A stretch of DNA of 64,000 nucleotides, from the NCBI RefSeq assembly GCF_001512285.1, contig NZ_LNUV01000006.1, positions 1,221,273 through 1,285,272 of the forward strand. Direction: 5' to 3'. The translations under genes were made by a program, and so were the position numbers. The stretch comes from Arthrobacter sp. EpRS71. GTDB taxonomy: Bacteria; Actinomycetota; Actinomycetes; Actinomycetales; Micrococcaceae. Positions 49,833 to 59,310 of the stretch are shown here, one piece after another. The notes under the pieces are model-generated. The model was not told where the DNA came from and searched no databases. It worked only from the letters and a program-made list of their open reading frames with translations. Position 1 is the stretch's first letter. The number at the start of each line of letters is the position of its first letter.

Positions 49833-51533
49833 CTACTTCGCATTGTCGTACGAATCGACCACGGCCAGGCTCACCGGAAATTCCACCGGGATCCGCCCGA
49901 ACATGAGTTCCTTCGCCGCGGCGGCAGCTTCTTCGATGGCGCGGATACACGCGTCCACGGCATCAACGGGAGCGTGAATCATCACTTCATCGTGCAGGAA
50001 GAAGACGAGTTCACCGCTGGGTGAGCCTTCTGCGCGCAAGGTCCGCAGCCGCCGTCGTAATTCCGCCAACCAGCAGGCCGCCCACTCAGCAGCCGAACCT
50101 TGCACCACGAAGTTGCGGGTGAAGCGGCCCCGTGACCGGGCCAGATTATCGGCGCGGCGCTGTTCCTCGGCCGTGGTTGATTGTTGGCTCCGCAGCCAGC
50201 CGGCCGATGGTGGAGGGCTGCTTCTACCCAGCCGCGTGGTGACGGTTCGGCCTGCTTCGCCCTCACGTGCTGCTTGCTCCACGAAGCCGACGGCGCGCGG
50301 ATAGGTACGCGTCAGCTGCGGCATGAGTCTGCCGGACTCGCCCGTGGTGGCGCCGTAGATGGCACCCAGCAGGGCAATTTTCGCTTTGGCGCGGTCGCCA
50401 CCGAAGCCTTGGGCTGCGATGCCTGCGTAGAGGTCCTTATCCCGTGCTGCTTCTGCCATTTTGGTGTCTTGGGCCAGTGCCACAAGGACCCGCGGCTCCA
50501 GTTGAGAGGCGTCGGCAACAATGAGCTTGTGTCCGGGATCCGCATGGACCGCTGCCCGGATATTGCGCGGGATCTGGAGCGCGCCGCCACCTCGGGAGGC
50601 CCAGCGGCCTGACACGACGCCACCCACCACATACTCGGGATGGAACCGCCCGTCACGCACCCAGGCGTCCAGCCAGGACCAGCCGTTGGCGGTGTGCAGC
50701 CGGGAGAGCTTCTTGTAGGCGAGCAACGGCTGGATGGCCGGATGCTTGGATTCCTGAAGCTCCCACTGCCGGGTGCTTTTGACCTCGATCCCGTTCCGGT
50801 GCAAGGCGCGCATCAGGTCCTGAGGGGAGTCCGGATTCAGGGTGGGGGAGTTGAGGATGCTCCTGAGCTCGGCGCAGAGAGCCTCAAGTGCAGGTGGACG
50901 GTGCCCGAGCGGTGGGCGGGGCCCCAAAACGTCGGCGAGGATCTGTTGATGCAGTTCTTCACGCCATGGGACGCCGACGTGTTGCATCTCGACGGCGATG
51001 ATTGCGCAAGCAGACTCCGCGGCGAGCAGTAGTTGGAGGCGCTGTTTCTGCTGGTGGGCCTCGGATACCTGGGAGATCGCGAGTTGTTGGGCGGCAAATT
51101 CCTCTTTGAGCTCAGCAAGCCCGGCCTTGGTATTGGAGGGCGAAAGGTCCTCAAAGAGTGCGCCTTGATCTGCGGGCGGGGGCGGGGGTTGAAGGGCGCG
51201 CGGCGGTGATGAATCATCGTCCTGAATGAGCTTAACCGCATGCTTGGCGTAGTCCGTGTGGGCTGTGAATTCGGAGTGGGCCAGAATGGCTCCGCAGAGC
51301 GCGAGGTCGTGGCAACGCTCCAGCTCAATGCCATGCGTCAGCAGTTCGGGGTACCAGTCCTGGGCGCGGTGCCACACCCAGCGGGGCCGCTGAGCTTCGA
51401 ATTCACGCACGACGCCGGGCAAGTCACCGCGGGTGACCACGCGCGCGTCAGCTGTGGCCTTTCCGGTGGGGGAGATCCTTTGTATGGCTGCGCCGTCCTG
51501 GTGGGCGGCGAGCAGTAAATACATGGTGTCCAT
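49833..51533 (-). CDS. DNA polymerase I-like protein (exonuclease-like plus polymerase A domain)
   Basis: A 566-aa family A polymerase relative. Motif A reads VADASQLEPRVLVALAQD (archetype DYSQIELR), motif B AKAKIALLGAIYGAT with the O-helix Tyr-Gly, and motif C FFLHDEVMIH with Asp-Glu. The N-terminal third is a shortened 3'-5' exonuclease-like domain without clear DEDD residues, and the 5' nuclease is absent. Actinobacteria carry such a second PolA paralogue of unclear role. Motif A changes (Tyr to Ala, Ile to Leu, Leu to Pro) are shared by that subfamily as I recall it. ATG 51533 or 51524 starts the protein. Confidence 0.85.
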   Translation of the reverse strand: MDTMYLLLAAHQDGAAIQRISPTGKATADARVVTRGDLPGVVREFEAQRPRWVWHRAQDWYPELLTHGIELERCHDLALCGAILAHSEFTAHTDYAKHAVKLIQDDDSSPPRALQPPPPPADQGALFEDLSPSNTKAGLAELKEEFAAQQLAISQVSEAHQQKQRLQLLLAAESACAIIAVEMQHVGVPWREELHQQILADVLGPRPPLGHRPPALEALCAELRSILNSPTLNPDSPQDLMRALHRNGIEVKSTRQWELQESKHPAIQPLLAYKKLSRLHTANGWSWLDAWVRDGRFHPEYVVGGVVSGRWASRGGGALQIPRNIRAAVHADPGHKLIVADASQLEPRVLVALAQDTKMAEAARDKDLYAGIAAQGFGGDRAKAKIALLGAIYGATTGESGRLMPQLTRTYPRAVGFVEQAAREGEAGRTVTTRLGRSSPPPSAGWLRSQQSTTAEEQRRADNLARSRGRFTRNFVVQGSAAEWAACWLAELRRRLRTLRAEGSPSGELVFFLHDEVMIHAPVDAVDACIRAIEEAAAAAKELMFGRIPVEFPVSLAVVDSYDNAK

Positions 51534-51679
51534 TCTGCCCTGTGCGGAGGTGTGCTGCGTTTCCGGGGCGGCTTCGGCGTGCTGTACCGGGGATCGACTA
51601 CTCCTCCACAGCTCCGGCCGCGCCGTGTTGTGCACATACGGGCATTCGAACCTTATTCTGAGGCCCCGATTGAAGCAGT

Positions 51680-52855
51680 GTGAACGTCATGAGGAAGCAT
51701 GATCGTCGGCACAGGCAACCCAGACAACCCAAGCAGCCGGAACTGACTACTGAGTCTTATGGACCATCAGGCAAGCAACCGGTGGAAGGGGACGCGGACG
51801 GATCCTGGGTGCCTCGCGACACCCTCGGGATTCTGCTCGTTTCCGGGGACCCCTACCTTCAGGAAGAGGCAAAACGGATAGTCGCTGCCGCTGGCGGAAG
51901 TCTCAGAACGGCAGCGGATGTGATGGAAGCCGTCCACGGATGGGACAACGCCGACGTTGTTTTGGTTGGCAGTGATATTCGCGAATTGCCGCCCAGACGC
52001 AGGGCTCCTACGGTGTTGCTCGGCAAAGCCTCTGAAGGTGACGGATTGTGGCGTTTAGCCGCTTCGCTCGGAGCTGAGCGCGTCGCCGTCCTTCCCGAGG
52101 CCGCCGCCTGGCTGGCCGAACACCTGAGCATGTCCGGTTCCCCGGATCCTGGCGGTACGGTGATGGGAATCATCGGTGGCAGTGGTGGGGCGGGAGCTAC
52201 CACCACTGCCATCTGGCTTGCCCAAGCTGCAGCCGGTCATGGCATCAGCACCGTGCTCATCGACGGCGACCGCTGGGGTGGCGGCCTTGAATTGGCGGTG
52301 ACGGCTGACGAAGTTCCCGGTCTCCGATGGCCGGACTTCGCCGAAACCAGAGGCAGCATTGATCCATCCCAATTCCGGGATTCACTGCCGGTTGCCGGTG
52401 GCTTCGCCTACCTGTCCTGGCCCGGGACCCGTGAACCGGTCCACATCCCGGCGGCCGGCGCCGTGGCCGCTGTTGTTGACGCCGCACGCCGGAGCTTCGA
52501 ACTCATCCTGGTTGACATCGGACGCAGTGAGGAGGGATTGGGCACACTCGCGTGGGACTGCGACAAGATCTTGGTGCTGACCAAGGCCCACCTCAAATCC
52601 GCAGTGGCTGCCGCGCGCGTCCTCAACGAACTCCCGCCCATGGACGCCGGACTTCTGGTCCGCGGAAGCGGCGGCACCTCTGTGGATGCTCCCGTGATCG
52701 CGGAGTCTCTGGGGTTGCCGCTGCTGGGTATCCTGCCGGAAATCCGTGGAGTTGCTGCGGGCACTGAGCTGGGGCGACTGCTGGAAATCGGACGCAGGAA
52801 AACCATCAGCCGCTTCGCCGAGGCCGTGCTGGAACTGAGCGGCGGCGTCCAGTGA
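51680..52855 (+). CDS. CpaE-like ATPase of the helicase/secretion neighbourhood (Ssd type)
   Basis: A 391-aa protein with a receiver-like N-terminal half (LGILLVSGDPYLQEEAKRIV, NADVVLVGSDIRE) and a MinD/ParA-like half (MGIIGGSGGAGATTTAIWLA, STVLIDGDRWGGGLEL, ELILVDIGR, KILVLTKAHLKS). The Walker A has Ala-Thr where ParA has Lys-Thr (GGAGAT), as in the actinobacterial CpaE homologues; ATP hydrolysis is doubtful. It probably positions the Tad apparatus. GTG 51680 or ATG 51689 may be the start. The next gene overlaps by 4 bp. Confidence 0.87.
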   Translation: MNVMRKHDRRHRQPRQPKQPELTTESYGPSGKQPVEGDADGSWVPRDTLGILLVSGDPYLQEEAKRIVAAAGGSLRTAADVMEAVHGWDNADVVLVGSDIRELPPRRRAPTVLLGKASEGDGLWRLAASLGAERVAVLPEAAAWLAEHLSMSGSPDPGGTVMGIIGGSGGAGATTTAIWLAQAAAGHGISTVLIDGDRWGGGLELAVTADEVPGLRWPDFAETRGSIDPSQFRDSLPVAGGFAYLSWPGTREPVHIPAAGAVAAVVDAARRSFELILVDIGRSEEGLGTLAWDCDKILVLTKAHLKSAVAAARVLNELPPMDAGLLVRGSGGTSVDAPVIAESLGLPLLGILPEIRGVAAGTELGRLLEIGRRKTISRFAEAVLELSGGVQ

Positions 52856-54162
52856 GCCTCTTTGCCAAGGGAAGCCGCCGCCGGCAGGGCCGCAGGCTGG
52901 ACTCGGTTCTCCTTGAAACGGTGCGGGAATCAGTGCTCGCAGGGAGCGGACCCGTGACCCCATCTACTGTCGCGGCAGCAGTGCAGGCAAGCGGCAGATT
53001 ACTGGGTACAGCAGGAGCGTTGGAGGCGGCCGAATCCATCAATGCGGAACTGAACGGATTAGGCCCCCTCCAGCCGCTCGCACAAGATCCGGCCGTCACG
53101 GACATTTTTGTCAACGGCCCTGATTCCGTGTGGTTGGACCGCGGGAACGGGCTGGAACGTTCATCTGTTCATTTCGACACCGAACAACAGATCAGATCAT
53201 TGGCCACCCGCCTTGTCTCAGCCGGGGGAAGGCGACTGGACGACGGTTCCCCCTGTGTGGACGTCCGGCTCAACGGCGGATATCGGGTGCACGCCGTCCT
53301 CTCGCCGATATCAACGTCGGGGACCCTGCTGTCCATTCGCATCCGCCGGGATGAAGTGTTCACCCTCGCCGAGTTGAAAGAACGTGGCATGTTTTCGGAC
53401 CACGTCGAGGCGGTTCTCCGGGCCGTCATGGCTCACAAACTGAGTTTTCTCATCAGCGGAGCAACGGGCTCAGGGAAGACGACCCTGCTCTCCACCATGC
53501 TCGGCTTGAGCCATCCAGCCGAGCGTTTGGTCCTGATAGAGGACGCCGCCGAGCTCAACCCTGTCCACCCGCATGTGGTGACGTTGGAATCGCGCCACGG
53601 AAACCTCGAGGGCGGAGGGGCACTGGACCTCGGAGAACTGGTCCGCCAAGCACTGCGCATGCGGCCGGACAGGCTGATCGTAGGAGAATGCCGGGGTGCT
53701 GAAGTCCGCGAACTGCTAACCGCGCTCAACACCGGCCACACCGGCGGTGGTGGCACCATCCACGCCAACACTGCCGAAGCGGTGCCGGCACGGTTGGTGG
53801 CCCTCGGCGCCCTGGCAGGGTTGAACGCCGAAGCCGTGCGGTTGCAGGTCTCCAGCGCCGTTGACGTCGTGATTCACGTGGCTCGAACACAGTCCGGACG
53901 AAAAGTGGCGTCCATCGGCGTAGTGACCGATACCAAGCAGGGCCAGAAAGTGGTGTCGGCCCTCAGCTGGAGCCCCACAGGAATGACGCCAGGGCCGGCA
54001 TGGTCCGAACTCTCCGCCCGGCTATCACTGGAACCGCTGGAGGAGATGGATGGTGTGCTGGCACACGAAGAGCCACCACACCACCAGTCCCTGATGACGG
54101 GCGACCCGACATCAAACGGGTCACCTCCCCGAAGGCTGCGTCGTTTGGGTGACAGCCGATGA
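52852..54162 (+). CDS. Type II/IV secretion (Tad) ATPase, CpaF/TadA-like
   Basis: A 436-aa hexameric secretion ATPase. Walker A ISGATGSGKTTLL, Asp box LVLIEDAAELNP, Walker B RPDRLIVGECRGAE and His box GHTGGGGTIHANTA are intact. It powers the TadB/TadC-like inner-membrane platform encoded next to assemble a Flp-type pilus or pseudopilus. GTG start overlapping cpaE, stop overlapping the TadB-like gene. Confidence 0.92.
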   Translation: MSLFAKGSRRRQGRRLDSVLLETVRESVLAGSGPVTPSTVAAAVQASGRLLGTAGALEAAESINAELNGLGPLQPLAQDPAVTDIFVNGPDSVWLDRGNGLERSSVHFDTEQQIRSLATRLVSAGGRRLDDGSPCVDVRLNGGYRVHAVLSPISTSGTLLSIRIRRDEVFTLAELKERGMFSDHVEAVLRAVMAHKLSFLISGATGSGKTTLLSTMLGLSHPAERLVLIEDAAELNPVHPHVVTLESRHGNLEGGGALDLGELVRQALRMRPDRLIVGECRGAEVRELLTALNTGHTGGGGTIHANTAEAVPARLVALGALAGLNAEAVRLQVSSAVDVVIHVARTQSGRKVASIGVVTDTKQGQKVVSALSWSPTGMTPGPAWSELSARLSLEPLEEMDGVLAHEEPPHHQSLMTGDPTSNGSPPRRLRRLGDSR

Positions 54163-54956
54163 TCGGCCCCTTCATCCTGGTTTCGGCACTGGCAGCGTGG
54201 CTGCAGTTCAAGGGAAGGCGGGCTGGCCTCCGGCGTCTCAGGACGAGCCTGGGGGAACGGCAGGTCCGGACCCGGCGAAGCAACGTCCGTCCATGGATGC
54301 GGCTCGGACGTCCAAGGCCGCGAAAGCACCCCGAGCCGTTGTCGCTTGGTGTGCTGGTACAACAGCTCGCGGCGCTCTTGCGGGGCGGCCGGGGAGCCTT
54401 CCGGCTGTGGGAGGAGCTATGGATTGTCCATGGTTCGCGGCACATCGCGGACACTGGCACAGTTCCAGCAGCGGAAAAGGGGAACGCCAGGCTGTCCGCC
54501 GAGTCCTTGCAAGTTCTCGCGGCGGCACGGGCGGCGTCAACGGTGGGAAACTCACCAGCCGAAGCCATCCGGGGCGCTGCCGCCAAGGCGTATCCGCGTC
54601 GCGGAAGTTCTGAGCGCCGCGTGTGGATGGAGCTGGCAGCCTGCCTGGACATCGCGGAGACCAGCGGCTGTCCGCTGGCGGACCTCCTCACCCGCTTCGC
54701 AGCGCAATTGGAGGCCGAAGAAGACTCCGAGGCCGCCCGTCAGACGGCGCTCGCCGGGCCTAAGGCTACCGTTCGGCTGTTATCGTGGCTGCCGGTATTC
54801 GGGCTTGGGCTGGGAATGGCATTAGGCGTGGATCCTCTAGGGATCCTGTTGAACAACTTCCTGGGTGTTGCCACCTTCGCGGCAGGGCTCCTGCTCACTG
54901 CGGCCGGCCGCGTCTGGTCCTCCCGCCTGGTCGCGTCCGCTACCGGAGGCCCCTGA
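54159..54956 (+). CDS. TadB-like inner-membrane platform protein (T2SSF family)
   Basis: A 265-aa membrane protein with an N-terminal helix, a cytosolic helical T2SF domain (LVQQLAALLRGGRGAFRLW, ELAACLDIAETSGCPLADLL, FAAQLEAEEDSEAARQTALAGPKATVRLL) and two C-terminal helices. GspF-like fold partner of the CpaF ATPase. Short compared with classical TadB, as usual in this actinobacterial cluster. Coupled at both ends by overlaps. Confidence 0.85.
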   Translation: MIGPFILVSALAAWLQFKGRRAGLRRLRTSLGERQVRTRRSNVRPWMRLGRPRPRKHPEPLSLGVLVQQLAALLRGGRGAFRLWEELWIVHGSRHIADTGTVPAAEKGNARLSAESLQVLAAARAASTVGNSPAEAIRGAAAKAYPRRGSSERRVWMELAACLDIAETSGCPLADLLTRFAAQLEAEEDSEAARQTALAGPKATVRLLSWLPVFGLGLGMALGVDPLGILLNNFLGVATFAAGLLLTAAGRVWSSRLVASATGGP

Positions 54957-55552
54957 TGTACCACGCCCCGGTCTGGGCCATGACTGTGGTTCTGGTCCTG
55001 GCCGCATACCTGAGCTTTGCGGTACCACTCCGGAACAGAACGCAGCTTCTTCCCCGGGGAGGGAAAGCCGAAACAGCGCAGAATTCTTCCGCATCAACCA
55101 ACGTCGACCCGGCAGCAGATGGGCTTCGCGATACGGCGATGATGCTGGAATTGGTGGCTTCGATGCTTGACGCCGGAGCCGGAATCGGGCGGGCACTGGA
55201 GCTTATCGCAAAGTGCGCCTCGCCGCCCATCAGGCAATCACTCCGGCCCGTTGTTGCCGCGCTCGCCATCGGCGCAGACTGGGAGACCGCCTGGCGGACG
55301 CCAACCAAGCACACGCCTCAAGTGGTCCGCCTGAAGAATGCTTTGGCTTTTGCAGCCCTGACAGGTGCGCCGTCTGCTTCCATCCTCTATGCGCAGGCGG
55401 CGAGGGAACGGCGCGAGCAGTTCCGGGCTGCAGAGAAGCGGGCAGCGGCCTTGGGAGTGAAGCTTGTTGTTCCCCTGGGCCTCTGCTCCCTGCCTGCCTT
55501 TATCTGCCTTGGCATCGTCCCGGTCCTCATCGCCATGCTTCCTTCCGGGTGA
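54956..55552 (+). CDS. TadC-like inner-membrane platform protein (T2SSF family)
   Basis: A 198-aa protein. The ATG at 54956 shares an A with the upstream TGA. One N-terminal helix, then the T2SF domain (MMLELVASMLDAGAGIGRALELI, DWETAWRTPT, LTGAPSASILYAQAARERREQF) and C-terminal helices around GVKLVVPLGLCSLPAFICLGIVP. It completes the platform with the TadB-like protein. A 158-bp gap without gene follows before the pilin-like gene. Confidence 0.85.
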   Translation: MYHAPVWAMTVVLVLAAYLSFAVPLRNRTQLLPRGGKAETAQNSSASTNVDPAADGLRDTAMMLELVASMLDAGAGIGRALELIAKCASPPIRQSLRPVVAALAIGADWETAWRTPTKHTPQVVRLKNALAFAALTGAPSASILYAQAARERREQFRAAEKRAAALGVKLVVPLGLCSLPAFICLGIVPVLIAMLPSG

Positions 55553-55710
55553 ACCGTGGACAACGATTTCGCAGCCACCATTCCTCCACATCCAGCCGGA
55601 CAGGACGGTTATCCACTTGCGAAGATCGCCTTCTTCCGGCCTCCTCCAGACCACGGAAGAGTCGGATTTGTCGGCAGAGAGCTGGCACTTCTTGAAAGGA
55701 AAAACCCATC

Positions 55711-56142
55711 GTGAAAACACTAGCTACCACGCTTCCGGGCCTCCTCAGTGACATGCCCCGGGACCGCTCGGCTCCCGTTGAAACCCTCCATGCACCTACC
55801 GGGACGCCGGTGACAACCCAGCACGAGGAACTCTCCGAGTACGAGCTCGAACATAACGATCTCGAGCGATTCGAGCTTGAGGACGAACTCTTGGCGTTAG
55901 GACTCGGCTTTGAGGAGCTCTCGGAGTCTGGCCATGGGGGAATTGAGGACGATGGTTTCTGGACAAGGGCAAGCACACGGACAAAGCTGATGGGTTCGGA
56001 AGTGGGAATGGCCACGGCGGAGTACGCCATAGCCACGCTTGCCGCAGTAGGTCTCGGGGGACTGCTGGTGGTCATTCTTCGGAGCGAAGAGGTCCGCGGC
56101 TTCCTGCTCAACCTGATCCGTACGGCGTTGTCCCTGCCATGA
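55711..56142 (+). CDS. DUF4244 protein, Flp pilin-like, with acidic N-terminal extension
   Basis: A 143-aa protein. The C-terminal 50 residues (EVGMATAEYAIATLAAVGLG then RGFLLNLIRTALS) are the DUF4244 core; cleavage after Gly would leave MATAEYA with Glu at +5 and Tyr at +6, the Flp prepilin rule. Unusually, about 90 residues precede the core, rich in Glu and Leu (HEELSEYELEHNDLERFELE). Most DUF4244 proteins I know have a short leader. GTG start 12 nt... preceded by GAAAGG. It is the likely pilus subunit; the role of the acidic extension is unknown. Confidence 0.82.
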   Translation: MKTLATTLPGLLSDMPRDRSAPVETLHAPTGTPVTTQHEELSEYELEHNDLERFELEDELLALGLGFEELSESGHGGIEDDGFWTRASTRTKLMGSEVGMATAEYAIATLAAVGLGGLLVVILRSEEVRGFLLNLIRTALSLP

Positions 56143-56525
56143 CCGGTCTGCGGCCTGCCCGTGGGAGAGCTTCCCGGCGTGAGAAGGAAAGGGGTGCTGT
56201 GACTGCGGAGTTCGCAGTGGCCTTGCCGGCCGTTGTGTTGCTCCTGGCATTCCTGCTGGCAGGCGGCGCCGCCGGTATTACCCAACTCCGGCTGGAGGAC
56301 GCGGTAAGGGCGGGAGCGCGTGCGTCGGCCCGGGGCGAGGACGCTGGCTCGGTGGACGGGATCGTCAAGCGACTTGCCGGGGAAAGCGTTGCTTCGTCGC
56401 TGACGGACGACGGCGAGTGGGTCACAGTGACTGCTTCCTCGCCAGTGGGCGGGGCCTTGGGACCGCTGATCCCTTGGACGTTGAAGGCCTCGGCATCCGC
56501 CCGGGCAGAAGCGGGTACCTCGTGA
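56139..56525 (+). CDS. TadE-like pseudopilin
   Basis: A 128-aa protein with basic N-terminus, GAVTAEFAVALPAVVLLLAFLL (TadE domain with Glu at +5 relative to the Gly), and a small extracytoplasmic domain. Minor pilin-like component of the Tad system. The ATG overlaps the DUF4244 stop and its stop overlaps the next gene. Confidence 0.88.
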   Translation: MTGLRPARGRASRREKERGAVTAEFAVALPAVVLLLAFLLAGGAAGITQLRLEDAVRAGARASARGEDAGSVDGIVKRLAGESVASSLTDDGEWVTVTASSPVGGALGPLIPWTLKASASARAEAGTS

Positions 56526-56884
56526 CGACGCTCTGGCCAATTGCCCAGCACGAACGCGGTGCTGGTACCGTGCTCGCGCTTGCCTTGGGCGCGGTGGTCA
56601 TGGCGCTGCTGATGGGCCTGCTCATCCTGGCTCAGGCCGGAGTGATGGCATCACGGGCCGCGTCCGCGGCCGACCTGGCTGCTCTTGCTGCCGCAGATTC
56701 TGCGAGGGGGCTAACTTCCGGGGAGCCCTGCGCGGTGGCAGCAGAGGTGGCCGGTAAACACGATGCGAAGATCACGTCCTGCACCGTGGCCGGCGGGGAC
56801 GAGGTGGAGGTTGAAACGGAGCTGTCCCGTCCCTTCCAGTGGGGCGTTGCCACTGGCCGCGCACGGGCAGGGCCTCCTCCGTAA
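56522..56884 (+). CDS. Rv3654c-like TadE-type protein of the helicase/secretion cluster
   Basis: A 120-aa protein: ERGAGTVLALALGAVVMALL helix, then SRAASAADLAALAAADSARG and a Cys-containing periplasmic domain with C-x15-C spacing (EPCAVAAEV... SCTVAGG). It matches the second TadE-like protein known from this cluster. GTG start at 56522 overlaps the tadE stop by 4 nt. Last gene of the Tad operon; the helicase gene converges on it 54 bp away. Confidence 0.85.
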   Translation: MTTLWPIAQHERGAGTVLALALGAVVMALLMGLLILAQAGVMASRAASAADLAALAAADSARGLTSGEPCAVAAEVAGKHDAKITSCTVAGGDEVEVETELSRPFQWGVATGRARAGPPP

Positions 56885-56938
56885 GCGGCAGAAAACGGGC
56901 CGTATACCGCGGAAGGGCCTGGCCGCTGCCGTTCTTGG

Positions 56939-59281
56939 CTAGCTGGCGTCCTTCAACAAAACATCAAGGAGGGTGATGGCGGCTGCCTTGTCCAACGGGT
57001 TGTTCTTGTTACCGCATTTAGGGGACTGAACACAGGACGGGCAGCCGGCATCACACTCACATGACTTGATCGCTTCCCGTGTGGCTGTCAGCCATATCTT
57101 GGCCTTCTCAAAACCTCGTTCAGCAAACCCGGCACCACCAGGATGGCCGTCGTAAACGAAGATCGTTGGCACCCCGGTGTCGGCATGCAAGGCGGTGGAT
57201 ACCCCGCCGATATCCCAACGGTCACTGGAAGCAACCAAAGGGAGGAGCCCGATTGCAGCGTGTTCGGCCGCATGCAGCGCCCCGGGGAACTCCGCTTCCA
57301 CCAGCCCGGCACCGTGCAGGGAACGGTTATCCACCACGAACCAGACGGCCTTGGTAAACAGGTCCCTGGCACCCAAATCGAGGGGTTCCTCGCCGAGGAT
57401 CTCGTTGGAAATCACGGCTTTGCGCTGGAAGGAGACAACTTGGGTGGTGACTTTGACGTCACCGAAGTGCACGGTGATGTCACCCCACTGGACCGAACGG
57501 GAAGTTTCAAGGACTTCGATCTGGGTTACATCCCGTGCCGTGGTGTAGAAGTCAGGGTTGACCCGGCGCACCATGACGCAGTGATCGGTTTCGTTGAGGT
57601 CCTCCACCAGGTAGCTCTCACCTTGGTGGACATAGATGGCACCCGTGTGGGCTTGATAGTGGGTTTGTGGCGAATCCATGGTTCCCAGGAGCGAGCCCGT
57701 TTCGGCATCCACGATGCTCACGGGTCCACCCCCATCAGCCCGGAGGTTCACCATGCCGGCAGCGCTCTCAGGGTGCGTCCAGAACCACCCCGCGGGCCGC
57801 TTACGCAGGTATCCCTGAAGGACCAAACGGTCAAGGAGCCCTTCGGCGGTGGGGCCGAAAAGATCGAGCTCCGCCGGACCGATGGGCAACTCGGCCGCTG
57901 CCGCGCACAGGTGGGGTCCCAGGACATAGGGATTGCCGGGATCAAAGACGGTGGCTTCCACGGACACGTCAAAGATGGCCTCGGGATGGTTCACCAGATA
58001 AGTATCCAAGGGGTCATCGCTTGCCACGAAGGCGGCAATGGCGTCCTGACCTGCCCGGCCTGCGCGGCCGATCTGCTGAAAAAGGGAGGCCCGGGTGCCG
58101 GGCCATCCTGCAACCAGCACTGCATCAAGACCCGAAATATCGATGCCAAGTTCCAAAGCGGAAGTGCTGGAGACGCCCAGCAGCTGGCCGGACCTCAAAG
58201 CCTGTTCCAAGGCCCGCCGCTCCTCGGGGAGATACCCGGAACGGTAGGCGGCCACCCGCCCGGGAAGACTGGGATCCACTTCGTCCAGCAGTCTCTTGGT
58301 GATGGACGCAATGGACTCGGCGCCGCGACGCGACTTGATGAACGCGATGGTCCTGACACGGGAGGAGACGAGGTTCGCCAGGATGTCCGCTGTTTCAGCT
58401 ACGGCTGTCCTTCGCTGTTTGGCGCCGTTCTCACCTTTGACGTCCGTGAGGGATGGTTCCCAGAAAGCCACCGTGGTGGACCCGTGCGGCGAGCAGTCTT
58501 CGGAGACTTCCCGGACGGGAGCGCCGATGAGCCGTCCAAAGGAAACCCCGGGATCCGAGGCTGTGGCGGAAGCAGCAATGAACACCGGCTCCGGAAAGGA
58601 GCTCCCGGCGCCGTAGTAAGCGCAGATCCGGCGAAGGCGTCGCATCAGATTGGCCACGTGCGAGCCGAACACGCCGCGGTAACTATGTGCTTCGTCCACG
58701 ATCACGTAGCGCAGCCGCCGGAAGAACCGGGCCCACCACGTGTGGTTGGGAAGGATGCCGAAGTGCAGCATGTCCGGATTGGCCAGGATGAAGTTGGCGT
58801 GGTCCCGGATCCAACGCCGGGACGAGACATCAGTATCGCCGTCATAGGTTTCTGCCCGGACCGTGGGCAGTTTCAGGGAGCGGATCGCTGCGAGTTGATC
58901 TGCGGCAAGGGCCTTGGTGGGGGACAAGTACAGCGTGACGGCGCCGTCGTCGTGGATCTTGCCGGGATCCGACAGGACCCGCAGCTCGGAACGGTGTATC
59001 GCATCCAAGGCCGGCAACTGGTAAGCGAGCGACTTTCCGGAAGCAGTTCCCGTGGCGATGACCACATGCTGTCCCGAATGGGCGAGCTCTGCCGCCTGGA
59101 TCTGGTGCCGGTACGGCTCGTGAATGCCCAAGGTACCGTAGGCCGCCAGAACATCCGGGTGGACCCAGCTTGGCCAGGGCTCGTTGACCGCTTTACGGGC
59201 CGGGATGGTGTGGACATGGCGCAGCTGCTCAGGGTCCGGCGTCCGGCCCAGCAAGGAGATCAATGAATTCGGTGCAGCCAC
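56939..59281 (-). CDS. DEAD/DEAH-box helicase, MrfA/YprA type with DUF1998 domain
   Basis: A 780-aa superfamily 2 DNA helicase. Motif I ATGTASGKSLAYQLP, motif II VIVDEAHSYRGVFGSH, motif III SATASDP, motif VI QQIGRAGRAGQDA. The C-terminal MZB/DUF1998 region ends with four clustered cysteines (CECDAGCPSCVQSPKCG) that bind zinc. B. subtilis MrfA acts in mitomycin C repair. It always accompanies the Tad cluster in actinobacteria, for unknown reasons. GTG start at 59281. Confidence 0.93.
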   Translation of the reverse strand: MAAPNSLISLLGRTPDPEQLRHVHTIPARKAVNEPWPSWVHPDVLAAYGTLGIHEPYRHQIQAAELAHSGQHVVIATGTASGKSLAYQLPALDAIHRSELRVLSDPGKIHDDGAVTLYLSPTKALAADQLAAIRSLKLPTVRAETYDGDTDVSSRRWIRDHANFILANPDMLHFGILPNHTWWARFFRRLRYVIVDEAHSYRGVFGSHVANLMRRLRRICAYYGAGSSFPEPVFIAASATASDPGVSFGRLIGAPVREVSEDCSPHGSTTVAFWEPSLTDVKGENGAKQRRTAVAETADILANLVSSRVRTIAFIKSRRGAESIASITKRLLDEVDPSLPGRVAAYRSGYLPEERRALEQALRSGQLLGVSSTSALELGIDISGLDAVLVAGWPGTRASLFQQIGRAGRAGQDAIAAFVASDDPLDTYLVNHPEAIFDVSVEATVFDPGNPYVLGPHLCAAAAELPIGPAELDLFGPTAEGLLDRLVLQGYLRKRPAGWFWTHPESAAGMVNLRADGGGPVSIVDAETGSLLGTMDSPQTHYQAHTGAIYVHQGESYLVEDLNETDHCVMVRRVNPDFYTTARDVTQIEVLETSRSVQWGDITVHFGDVKVTTQVVSFQRKAVISNEILGEEPLDLGARDLFTKAVWFVVDNRSLHGAGLVEAEFPGALHAAEHAAIGLLPLVASSDRWDIGGVSTALHADTGVPTIFVYDGHPGGAGFAERGFEKAKIWLTATREAIKSCECDAGCPSCVQSPKCGNKNNPLDKAAAITLLDVLLKDAS

Positions 59282-59310
59282 CGAATCATTCTGTCACTGT
59301 GCGGGGACGC

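Noticed and set aside
57143..59266. 707-codon open frame on the plus strand opposite the helicase
   Set aside because: Antisense shadow of a protein with complete helicase motifs; translation is Gly/His/Asp-rich without recognisable domains.
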